From Nannobrachium achirus (taxonomy: Eukaryota; Chordata; Actinopteri; Myctophiformes; Myctophidae), in NCBI GenBank assembly GCA_963921795.1, contig OY997653.1, forward strand, positions 25,251,203-25,315,202: a stretch of DNA of 64,000 bases. The letters are read 5' to 3'. The position numbers and the translations under genes were made by a program. Below, in pieces: positions 21,056-33,880 of the stretch (within the stretch, counting starts at the first letter, position 1; every line of letters starts with the position of its first letter). The notes under the pieces were generated by a model that saw only the letters and a list, made by a program, of their open reading frames with translations, was not told the DNA's origin and did no database searches.

Positions 21056-24000
21056 CTGAAAACCAGGTGAACACGTTAGTTTGTTGCATGGGCGATGAAA
21101 CCAAGATGTGCTTAGAGGGCTAATTTCAATTGTCATCTGACATGGTATTTAAAAGATCAAACTTGTTTAATCATTTGTAACTATGAGAGTTTACAAACTT
21201 GTCCATTTACACTCTCAAAGTAAAACTAACGCAACAGGATTTAACTGTGTACTAATGTCTACTACCTGTGCCTGTGCCTCTGTTTTGTCCTTCATCCTGA
21301 GAGAGACACAGCTGAACAGCTGAAGGGAAGCGTTTGGCGTCTCTCCCACAATTTCCCAGGTGTCGTTCTCTTCATCGTACCGTTCGATGCTACGGGCATA
21401 ACAACACTGTGCCTACAGACCAATAGCCATGAGAGACATGTCTGGTGTGAGTAAGCGGCAGCCACTTTCTTTGTAATATTTATATTAGAATCGTTTTCAA
21501 GAAAACAAAAGGCACATTTTAAGAAATAAATATATTTCAAGGAAATAAGTTATGCTGCAGAGTCCTTTGCCAGACCTTGACAGAGCAGAATAGTCAGGGG
21601 CGTTAGGGATATTTCGCGCTATATTAGTCTAAAAGCGCCACATTTTGCACTGATGTAGCCCAGGGCATGCTCTAATGATTTAGCTAGGGCGCCCAAGTCG
21701 GTGAGCTTCGGGGTCGCCACAGCGGCCAAATCAAGTTGGGCTCCCATCGACTTTCTAAACAGGAGGAAAATACCCAGAAGAAAATCTGCTTTAAGTAGGA
21801 TGTGAGGGGTCTAACAAGGGGTTTGTCATGATTCTGAATCCATTGCAAGCATTTGTTTTGCACAAAAAACATTCCTTGGGCAATAAATGGCCCAAGAAAA
21901 CACCCACAAAACGGTGAAAAGTGATGAATCACTTTTCATCACTAAACCATCGTTTTCTGGGGCCATTTATAGCCCAAGGAATGTTTTTTGCGCACAACAA
22001 ATGCTTGCAATGGATTCAGCATCATGACAAACCCCTAGACCGACCCCTCACATCCTACTTAAATACCCAGATTTTCTGGGTATTTTCCTCCTGTATAGAA
22101 TATCGATGGGAGCCCAACTTTATTTGGCCGATGTGGCGACCCCGAAGGTCTCAGACTCGGGCGCCCTAGCTAAATCATTAGAGCATGCCCTGGGCTACAT
22201 CGGTGCAAAATTCGGCACTTTTAAACTAATATAGCGCGAAATGGCCATGTTATCTCCCTAACACCCCCGACTAGAAGCCGCTTACCCGCCCATGTTCTGT
22301 CCATTCATGTCCTCCTAGAACGTAGATCTTTCCATCCACAACAGCCACCTGAGGCCAGGTGCGTGGATTTTTCATGGGGGCACACCTGCTCCACTGGTCC
22401 GTCTCTGGGTTGAAGCACTTAATGTAGTGGGCGCTGAGTTTGCAAGTCGCCTGTATAGGACCACCTATCAGATCAACAGGAATTAACAGGACAGTGACCG
22501 TTATGTGCCCGAATTACAGTAAAGTTGAAGTGAGTGTTATGGAACTGAGAGCCGTGAAGGACAGGTCTGATACCGTACCTATTACGTAGATTTTTCCTTT
22601 GTGCGTACAGGCAGGCGAGGCAACCGAGCCATTTGTACCCAGCAAAGGAGCACCTTTTGTCCATACAGATGTCTTAGGGTTGTACTTCCTGATCTGTTCA
22701 TTGCCTGCATGTGATAGAACCATCCTCCATAACAGCGACACCAAGGGGGCAAGGAGGACACATGACAAAACATTATTCATCGTCACAGTAGAAGGATGAA
22801 CCACACAGGCGTTTGGACATTTTCAGTTAACCGTTATGTTTTAAATACAGGACCATCTAAAAAATTATAATATTGTGTAAAAGTAAATTTCTTTCTGAAA
22901 TATATATTTTTAAACTATCATATGTTTTAGATTCATTGTGCATGCAGTGAAATATTCAAAACCTTTTTGTTTTAATTTGTATGGCATACAGCTGAGGAAA
23001 ATCCAAAATCAATCTCAAAATATTAAAATATTACTTCAAAAGAAGGATTTATAATACAGTAATGACAAACTTCTGAAAGGTTATGTATGACGTTCTTTAT
23101 TAAGATTAAATCAAATGTAAAAGTTCCGGGGAAATGAATGGAATCCTATGGAGTTCTTGGTACCAGAACAGTGCAACTAGCAGCCAATCATAGGAACTTT
23201 TAGTTCTGTGTTTGCTTCATTTTAAATCCGGACAACTGGACCTGGTCTCTCATCATCCTCTTGACAATACAACACAGATTCTGTGTGGGGTACAAGTAGT
23301 TTTGGCTTGGCAGATTCCTGCACGGGTCCAATTTTGAGAACCCGTGCCCACCCCGCCCGTCATTAATCAGATCCGTGGACTGCCTGTCTACCTGTGATTT
23401 AGGCAGGAACATTCATGTCAAGAAAACTTTACCATTTATTGCATAAATGGAATAAAGGTCAAGCAGATTTAACCATTTATTGCATACATGGAATACAGTT
23501 AATCTTGCCGTTTGAAGGGCTCCGCATTTGGAGATGTTCCCTGAATTTTGTGCAAGCTTTTCTGAGCATGCTAAGCAAAACCAGGGAACGCAAAGCAATA
23601 CCCCCCATAGGGATACAATAGCAGAATAATAGCAATACATTGACATGTAACAAAATCACAGTATTTGAGCTTAATCATGACATGTAACATAGTCAAAAAT
23701 CACAGTATTGAACTTAAAGGGGGCGTGACACGGCCAAAACAGCTAATTATGGCTATCAAATTAGCAATGTCATGTACCCCCATGTTAAATGACCCAATCA
23801 AATTAATTTATTGTAGTTACTGTACTGAAAGTAGTACATTCTGTGCAGTAACTGAAATAAATGAATTTGATTGGGCTAATATGGGGGGAGGGGCGGAGTC
23901 GATTATCCATATCATTATCTTTTGAAACTGCCCCAAAAAAAGCTGTCCGAGGTGTCTTTCCGACTTTCTAAACCAACTTTAAAACTATCAGTTCTAGGGT

Positions 24001-24253
24001 TAAAAATGATATAGCATTCGCTATAAAATCAATGGTTAGACCAATAAAAAAGTACATGTCAACACGCTTCTCCCCGTCTATGCGACGGTTTTGTCGGCCA
24101 TACCCTGCTGTCTCTTGCCCTAACCTGACTGGAGCACCCGGGACACCGGAGCAACCGTAGAACGAGGGACCAGCGATCTCCTCCTCCTCCTCCGCAGAGG
24201 AGGTCCGCGGCTCATACACTCTGTGTGTGCGTAGCCTGTGTGTGCGCGCGCGC

Positions 24254-24292
<39 letters not shown>

Positions 24293-26654
24293 TTTGTTTG
24301 TTTGTGTGTGTGTGTGTGTGTGTACACACACTCAATAGCTCTCGCAAATAGCCGTGCGGTGCAGCGCTAGCCACGCTACACGCTAACAACAAGGTTGTGC
24401 GCGGCACCGCACAACGGACGAAGTATACATTGCGCGGCACCGCACGACGGACGAAGTATACATTCACTACTAACTGATACGGCCCGCTTGAACCGTTTGT
24501 TGTTCAGACCGTTTGAAGAAACACCACGTGACCTACTGTATCATAATGTTAATTTTCGGCCAGTGTCGCCACTCCTTTAACAATAAACCTAGTCAAAATC
24601 ACAGTACTTGAGCTTAAACACATTGACATGTAACTTAATCAGACAATCACCAAGTATTTTAGCTTAGCCAGACTGATCGTGCAAAGTTGGAGGCTGGCGG
24701 TGGAGGAGGCAGCAAGCAGCAAATGATTCCGAAGCTTCGCAAACCAAGCATTGGTAGAGAAGCAAGCCGTATTTAAAGGAGCCTTCCCTACTGATTGAGC
24801 TTTGATTGGAGTATGGCAGTCATGTGACATAATGACCAGCAGATATGTTAATGAGGTATGAGAACAGAGCTGACTGACATCCGACTACAGCTGAGCAGCG
24901 ACTTGACTCCCATGTCCTACATAAACTAAAGGTCGATTCACACTCTAATAATGAGCCTAACTAATTTCGGTTCGGGAGGGCTCCCCGACCCGAATTTATT
25001 TAAGTTCGGGGGGAGTCCATTCATACTTTCTTAACGGCTAGTGCCGAAGTCGCTTGTAAATATTGGAGGTCCGTGGCATGACAACGTTTGTGGCCGATAC
25101 ATGAGCGTTGCAGGGCAGATACATATATGACTGGCCCTCGCGCTGCACGCTGAATGACTGGAGGTCCAGTGAGTAGCAGCTCCAGCAGGCAGCAGCACCA
25201 GTGACGGGGTCTCTTCTCTCTCACTCTCACAAACGCTCGACTGGCTCGAGCTCTGTCGAAAACATTTAATCTACAAGCTCACATTATAGACGTGCCGCCT
25301 CTCTTGCTGCATGCATGCATATCACACAGTCACAACTCGTCGTGGAAAACCAATCAACGCGGAACACTAGCAAAGTTGTTTAAGCTCTTCTTTTCTCTTT
25401 AAAACGGTCGGCGACTAGCGAGACACGCAGCAAAGCTGTGTGTGTGTGTGTGTGTGTGTCTGTCTCGCACGCCTCCCAGTCCATCACTCTCGTCTCCAGC
25501 CAGAGCGAGAACCAGCTGACAGTGTATCCGCTCTGCGACGCTCAATACACGGCCACACAAGCATTTGGAAGTCGGCGTGTCTCACTCCCAAACGACCGCT
25601 GTTTCCTTGGCTTCATAGCTGTGAATATGAACTTGAAGCCGGCTGAATGAATGAGAAGACACCGCTGAGCACCGAAATTAAGTCGGGAGGTCACAACATT
25701 TCGGCAGCACCGAGGAGCCGAGTTTAGTCGGTTGACGCCCCCCCCCCCCCGAACCGGGGACGACAACCCATATTTGGGTCTGGACTGTGCCGGACCGAAA
25801 TAAGTTGGGCTCCTTATTAGAGTGTGAATCGACCATAACACCAAATCTTCATTTATATAAAAATCTAAACCAGATTCGCCCCGCCTGTCAAAATATGCAC
25901 CCGTTGCCTGCCCACTACCCGTGATTACATGCAGTAAAGTAAATAGCCTACAGCTGTGCGTGCGCACTCCCAAATGGCATCACACTCGATCGTCCCCGCA
26001 CGCCGTCCTCAGTGTTTGCGACGCAATATACAGTATTTACATAAACGCCAGGTCAGCTGCCACTCTTAAGGCCCATTCCCACTGGGCCAGATAACATAAA
26101 AATCTCTTTCTCCAGATATTTTTCCATTCAAGCGGATGGTAGATACAGTGACAAATATTTCTTACCTGGAGAAAGAGATTTTTGTCTCCACCAGCCAAAG
26201 GCATGGGGGAGAGTATGTTTTCGCCCCTGTCCGTCCATCCGTGCGATGGTCCTGTACACTACCAGTAAGACTCCCTAATTGGGAGATATTGACCGTCAGG
26301 GCGCATGTATTCACATTGCAAAAAGCAATTTCATGGTGGCGCTAGAAGAGGGGCATGTGAGAAATCAGGGGTGGAGGTTGTGGTTTGCCAGGCAAGGAGT
26401 GTGTGTGCAAAGTTTGGCATGGAAAGGGAAAACTGTGCCGGAGATAAGAGTAGGGCCAAAAGTGTGACGTGACGGACAGACAGGGCGCATGTATTCACAT
26501 TGCAAAAAGCAACCTCATGGTGGCGCTAGAAGAGGGGCATGTGAGAAATCAGGAGTGGAGGTTGTGGTTTGCCAGGCAAGGAGTGTGTGTGCAAAGTTTG
26601 GCATGGAAAGGGAAAACTGTGCCGGAGATAAGAGTAGGGCCAAAAGTGTGACGT

Positions 26655-26689
<35 letters not shown>

Positions 26690-29600
26690 TGACTGACGGA
26701 GGGACTGACTGACAGACAGAGGTTTTCATAGTAACTGTGTGACCTGACGGTCGCAACAAAACAACCTCTTGAAACCAAGCAGGCAAAACCAGCAGGTATA
26801 TAAATCTGTTCCTTACCAATAGCATAGATCAGTCCATCTAGGGAGACCATAGAGTAATTGGAAAAGGCTGGTATGCCGACCATCATGAGCTGCCAGGTAT
26901 CGTTGCTGGGGTCATATCGTTCCACTGACGGCACTCTGATGTTGTTCCCAATATCACCCCCCACTGCATACAAATAGCTGTCCAGCCTCACCAGACCTGT
27001 GAACCATGTGGGTTGTGCAATTAAGATCTGAGGACCGTGGCCATGTGCAGCCCCTCCTTGGGTAATAGTCCAGTAGCCAGCCCATAGAGCCCCATTGTGA
27101 ACCCGGACATTTTGAGTACCCTAAAGTTTTATGTTAGAAATGTTGAGTATGGGCCCCCAGCATTTTGATACTTCTTTGTTGATTTTGATTATGAATTAAA
27201 TTATAAATGTGGTTATTTATATGCTTATAGATTATCTGCATTTCAAAAGCAAAATATAGACAATCCACACAAATTATTAGAACAATGACTGCCACAATAG
27301 CCTATCAAAAATAGTCATTTCATCATTTGGAAAATCAACAAAAAAGTATCAAAATCATCCCAATTTAAGTTGGTATATGGCCATTTCCGGTTTAAAACGG
27401 CCATTTTGAATTTAGAAAATGTCAGAAATGGATTCAGCATCCTCAATAACCCACCAAACCACTCCAATATTGTTCAAATCGGCCAATCAGTTTTTGACAT
27501 ATTTTCCATTATTATAGGTGATTATGCTAATTTAATCTAATTATGCTAATTATGAAAATTGCCCAACATATGCAAGTTAGCATCCGGCAGTTTCTAACTG
27601 CTGGGGACCCATACTCAACATTTCTAACATAAAACTTTAGGGTACTCAAAATGTCCGGGTTCACTTTCTGGCTACTAGACTATAACCAAAACAGCAGCGT
27701 ATAGCAGCTATTCCAAAACAAAGTTAAGTTGAATGCCATTGTTTGACAGTCTTACCAAATCTATTGCGTGCGTCATTCATGGAAGCCATCTTCAACCAGG
27801 TGTCACAGAAATAGTCATAGCGCCACATATCTGTTCTGTCACATCTGACAGAACCCTTGAGGAAATGTGCTACAGCCAAATACACAAAAGGGCCTATGGT
27901 GAGAGCAGAATTAAAACAAGAACAAATTACATTATGTCATTGTGAAGGGATACAGGGTTGTAAAATTCATCCATGAACCCTGTCATCGGCTGTCTGTCGG
28001 TAACGTTACATCGCGGTCAAAGTATAACACCGCGAGGGTACAGATGTAATGTAACCACATGGATCCGGTACACCGCTCATATTGAACATAATTCCCAAGT
28101 AAATCATTTATGAGCCATTGAGCTAAATCAGCTCCTGTGTGCCTCAGCCTACTAGCTGCTGCTTGCCTGTCTGTCTTGTCTTGTGTTGTTGCTGCATGTG
28201 GTTATTTATATGCTTATAGATTATCTGCATTTCAAAAGCAAAATATAGACAATCCACACAAATTATTAGAACAATGACTGCCACAATAAGACGGGTTCAC
28301 AAGCACACCGAAAGGATCCTCATGGCTGAGTTCGCAGGTAACCCAGTGACAACAGTCATAGTGGTGTACTCGCCCACTAACACGGCAACACCTGAGGATG
28401 TTGAGGAGTTCTATGAGGACCTCACAACAGCAGTCCGAGGTGTCCCAGCGCACAACTTCCTGGCAATCCTTGGCGACTTCAACGCCAGGATCGGACAGGA
28501 GGATGCACCATTCCCATACCATGAGTCTACCAACCGCAACGGCGCATACCTCACAGCCCTTCTCATGGAACACCAGCTCCTGGCAGCGAACACCATGTTC
28601 AGGAAGAGAACAGGGAAGAGATGGACCTTCCGAGACCGAGCCTCAAGGCCTGGGGAGCTACCTAGGCTATATCAGTTGGACTATATCCTAGTGAGGCAAA
28701 AGTGGAGGAATTCCATCCTGAACGCTGAGCCATACAGCACGTTCAGCTCTGTAGGCTCTGATCACCGTGTGGTCTCCATGAGGGTGCGACTGAGCCTCAG
28801 GGTCCCCAAGCCAAGCCCCAAGATTCGGCATGACTGGAAGGCACTCACGACCAATCCGGGCCTCCAAACCAGGTACACGGAGGAAGTCAGGAAGCGCTTT
28901 CGGCAGCTGGATAGGGGAGAAGAGCCCAGCCGTGAATATGGGAGATTCATCACAGCGAATGAGGAGGCGACCAGACTGTGCGTGCCAGTGCTGAACAGAG
29001 TAAGAGCACCACCACGGTCCAGACACCCGAAGGTTGTAGCAGCACGAGGCAGGATGGAGGAAGCACGACTCAACTTTGAGCGTGAACCAACAGAGGAGGG
29101 TCGCGAGACACTGAACGAAGCCAAACAGTCTCTCTTCAGCACCTACGACACCATCAAAGGGGAGGAAGTGATGGAAAGTGTGCGAAGAGTGCAGGCAGCG
29201 CAAGGTGAAAGGCAATACGGGGAGGCCTGGAAGGTAATAAATGAGATGACAGGGCGGAAGAGGGCCAAGGAGGGCCAGGTGGAGGGACACAGCCCAGAGG
29301 AGAGGGTGGCAACATGGTTCGACCACTTCCAGAGGCTCCTGGGAACATCAGTGGAAGAGGGAGAGGAGGAAAATATACCGACAGTCCTCCAGGGCCTGAA
29401 CATCGACGATGGACCCTTCACAACCAGCGAGCTCGCCAGGGCAAAATCCACCCTGAGAGAGGGAAAAAGTGCTGGGCCTGATGGCATACCCCCAGAGGTC
29501 TTGAAGAACTGCGACCTAGACAACCTCATCCTAGACTTTTGCAACAATGCTCTACAGCACAACAAGCAACCTGAAATATGGTCTCTGTCTAACATCATCC

Positions 29601-32600
29601 CGGTGCCTAAAGCTGGAGACCTCTCAAAGCCAGACAACTACAGAGGCATCAGCCTGACATGTATCACTGCTAAGGTCTTCAACCGAATGATACTGAACAG
29701 GATACGGCATGCCATCGACCCTCACCTGAGAGAGAACCAAAATGGTTTTCGAGAGGAGAGAACAACCGTAGCACAGATCCTGGCATTAAGGAGATTAATA
29801 GAGGAGGTGAAAAAGGACAACCTAGCAGCTGTACTGTGCTTCATTGACTTCAAAAAAGCTTTTGATTCTATCCACAGAAGCAAGATGGTGAAGATCCTTG
29901 AGGCCTACAATGTCCCTCCCAACATTCTCCGGGCTATCGAGACCATGTACGCAAAAACAAGGGCCAAAGTGGTGACCCCGGATGGCAGCAGTGAGGTGTT
30001 TGACATCCGAGCTGGTGTAATGCAAGGAGACACCCTAGCCCCCTACCTCTTCATCATAGTTCTAGATTATGCGCTCAGGAAAGCCATAGGGGGACGAGAA
30101 CAAGAGCTTGGCTTCACGCTAACACCAAGGAGGTCAAGGCGGCATCCCGCAGTAGTTCTGACAGACCTGGACTATGCGGACGACATCAGCCTGCTCTCCG
30201 ACAGCATGGAACAAGCACAAGAACTCCTGAACAGGGTGGAGATAGAGTGTGCCAAAGTTGGTCTCAGGCTAAATGCTAAGAAAACTGAGGTTATCACCTA
30301 TAACCTACCTGATCACTCACCTCTGACAACAACAGAAGGAGCTGTGTTGAAGGAAGTCAAGGACTTCAAGTACCTGGGCGCATGGGTCGACTCAACTGAG
30401 AAAGACCTTAAAGTAAGGAAGGCACTCGCGTGGAGGGCCCTGAACGGCATGAACAGTGTATGGAACTCTAACCTCCCCCGCCAAATCAAACTTAGCTTCT
30501 TCTTTGCAACGGTGGAGTCTGTTCTCCTCTATGGCAGTGAATGCTGGACCCTGAAGCCAACCCTGCAGAAGTCTCTAGACGGGTGCTACACTAGAATGTT
30601 GCGTGCAGTACTCAACATCAACAGGAGTGCACATGTTACCAACAGGAGCCTGTATGAGGGAATACCAAAGGTAAGCGAGAAAATTGCCACCAGAAGAATG
30701 AGACTAGCAGGACACTGCCAAAGACACCAGGAGCTTCCAGCCAGCAAATTGGTACTGTGGGAGCCAACACATGGGCACCGGTCGAGAGGACGTCCCACAA
30801 AAACATACGTGGACGTACTCAAGGAAGATGTAGGGACACAGTACACCAATGAGCTGGCCAGATGTATGGAGAACCGAGATGACTGGAAACAACGATGGAG
30901 GGCTCGTCTGAGGACGACCTAGATAGCACTCGCTCACGGTTCGAGGCGGACCTTTGAGTGTGTGTGTGTGTGGAGTCAATGTGTCCTCTTGGTTGCAACG
31001 ATGAATATATTTCTTATTTTTTTTGGTTGCCAATTCGTGACCCCAACAGTACCTCCCCGTGACCCCACTTTGAGAACCGCTGTTCTAGAGAGCTTGTATA
31101 AAACACAGCTAAAGGGCCATTTATAGTTACGTATGGTTGATTTTGTGTACGTTTGAGGGTGAGAGAGAACGTACGGTAATTGCGTCAATATGCATAGTTC
31201 CTTACGGTCTCTGTGTTACAGGGTTCAATAAAGCCTATATGTACATACTATATCCACTAGATGGCACCCAAATGCATCTTCCCAATGAGCAAATGCTACA
31301 TAGCGCTTACATTGTTGACAGAGAGGTTTATAGACACCCTTGGAGGATACACTCGGATTGAACGACACTCTCCCATCGGCGCTAGTCACTGTGCTGTCTG
31401 GGTATAATATAAAAAGGACTGGAGAATGGATGAGCGTGGACCCATGCCGATGCGACCGCCTAGAGCGCAATCTCAAGGGGGGCGCCGCCGACAGTTAATG
31501 AGCCACCCAAACCGACTAACACCACCCCAAAACCCGCAAAAATCGCGTGCACGGGAGTGGAGAGAGGCGCATTCGAGAGAGCTCAGCTGGCAGAGAGCGC
31601 TGATTAGGCTGGCATGCGGGTCTGCGTCCTGGCCTGTTCACTGTTCAGCGTGTTGGTTACTAACTTTGTGATTTATTTATTTTTTTACTTCCTCCTACGA
31701 AATGGATACAAGAAAAAAAGACGAAACATTTCTCCCTCTACTGCCCCCACGGTTGACACAAGTTCGCCACGGGTAGTTCATATGTACATACGTTTTTATC
31801 GGTTTTAATCCGTCAGGTTGAGTGTTGTCCGTAAGGTTACGGAGAGAGACAATTACGTCCGGAGCTACGGAGAGACCGGATTAAATTACTCTCCCCCTCC
31901 GTTTCTTGTGCATTCCTGCGGTCCTTATGTACTACTATGCATGGTACTTAAGCGTTGCATCAAGTATTGAATTATAGTATTGCTAAATGTATCAGCGGTA
32001 GTTAACAAATTAAGTGGTTATACTTTAAATAGCTTCACAAAATAACCATCACAATAATACCATTCAAAAATGTTAAGTGACTTTCCAGCACAACATTGCT
32101 ACAGCTCAATTCAGGGGCAAAACATAGGACCATTACAGGTCAAGTTGATTGACCACCACTCCTCACCTAGAACAACCAGACGAGGCTTGTTAAAGACGGT
32201 ATAACTGAAAGGCAGACATGCCAGCTGTCTTCCAGCGATTGGTCACAGGATCAAAGCTCTCAACACTGGAAAGATCATCCACGTCATCCCGACCTCCCAC
32301 CACCAGGATCTGTTCAGGTAATACTGTAAAGAACAACATAAATTATATCAAACATATAATTTTCCAAATGTCTGTCTGAGTGAGTGTCTGTCTGTCTTGA
32401 GTGTCTGTCACAGCGTTTCTCCTCAGTGGCTGGAGCAATTGATCTGAAATCGCATCACCATTAGCATATGAACACACCTGACATAACTGTCTGGCTCTGT
32501 TACAGATGTTGTCCAAAAATCATGCAGATCGGTACACAGTATCTCTGTAGCCATTAAATGAAACGGGTATTTCTTACATTGATGCTCCTACATATTATCA

Positions 32601-33830
32601 TGCAAGCACCAGTTAAAGTTACTTTCCATCCCTCATATACTGTGTGCACAGTGCACATCCCATAACCCACACACTGCACATCATTTCGGAGCTCATATCT
32701 TTTCACGGGTAAGGGCTAGTATGTATAAGTGCACAAATCTAAATCAAACTTGAAAATTAAAATATACAATAACTAGTCCTTACCCATTCAAAGATATGAG
32801 CTCCGAAATGATGTGCAGTGTGTGGGTTATGGGTTGTGCACTGTGCACACTATATGAGGGATGGAAAGTAACTTTAACCGGTGCTTGCATGATAGCATCA
32901 ATGTAAAAAATACCCGTTTCGTTTAATGGCTACCCCCCCTGCCCCCACACCCACACCCACACCCACACACACACAGCTGGTTAAACATGTTGCCTCATGC
33001 TAGATGCAGAATAGATACGCCTCATGCTAGATGCAGAATAGATAGTAGATACATCATAAAAATGCTAATATGCAGCATATGATTTGTGAAAGTGACAAAC
33101 GGGCTTCACAGTTATGTCAGGTGTGTTCATATGCTATCTAACATTTTGGGTCGCGACCTCGACCCGGACCCTCTACTGGCTCTGTTTGGTACAGTTGGAG
33201 GCGAGGGCCTTCCCTTAACAAATACAGAGGGTCGTATGGTTGACTTCGCTTTATTGATCGCTAGACGCGCCATTCTGCTCAAGTGGAAGGATGCTGCCCC
33301 GCCTGTGCTCAAACAATGGCTTCACACTGTAATGTCCTGTCTGGAACTCGAGATGCTGAGGTTCTCAATTGCTGGCTCTGAAAAGAAATTCTACAAGACT
33401 TGGGGCCCTTTTATGATGTTCTATCGTAACCTTCAAACGGCGTAGTGTGGCGCTTACCTGCCTGACTAACCCAACACGCAACAAACTTAATTAATCTTTC
33501 TACCCTACTTCCTTCTTACTTACTTCCTCCCTTTCTGTAATCATTTTTATTTTAATTTTTGTTTCATTGGAATCTGATGTGGAACCGTCCTGGGGATTGT
33601 GGGTGGGGGGAGGGGGGATAGGGGTTGGGGCTTTTCACTCTCTTAATAATGTACATTGATTTCTACTGATGTATTCACTGATTTGAGATTGTCTACCCGC
33701 CTCTGGGTTATTGCTATTTGGAAACATTTATAAAAAGATTTGAAAAGAAAGGTGTGTTCATATGCTAATGGTGATGCGATTTCAGATCAATTGCTCCAGC
33801 CACTGAGGAGAAACGCTGTGACAGACACTC

Positions 33831-33880
<50 letters not shown>

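Noticed and set aside
22514-22804. 96-codon minus-strand frame considered as a stand-alone gene
   Set aside because: It is KLHL exon 9 read through its splice sites; flanking codons are intron.
26515-26991. 158-codon minus-strand frame
   Set aside because: Only its first part (KLHL exon 8) is coding; the rest is intron and (GACA)n repeat (SVSQSVCLSV).
28688-29637. 212- and 164-codon minus-strand frames
   Set aside because: Shadows of the LINE ORF on the opposite strand.
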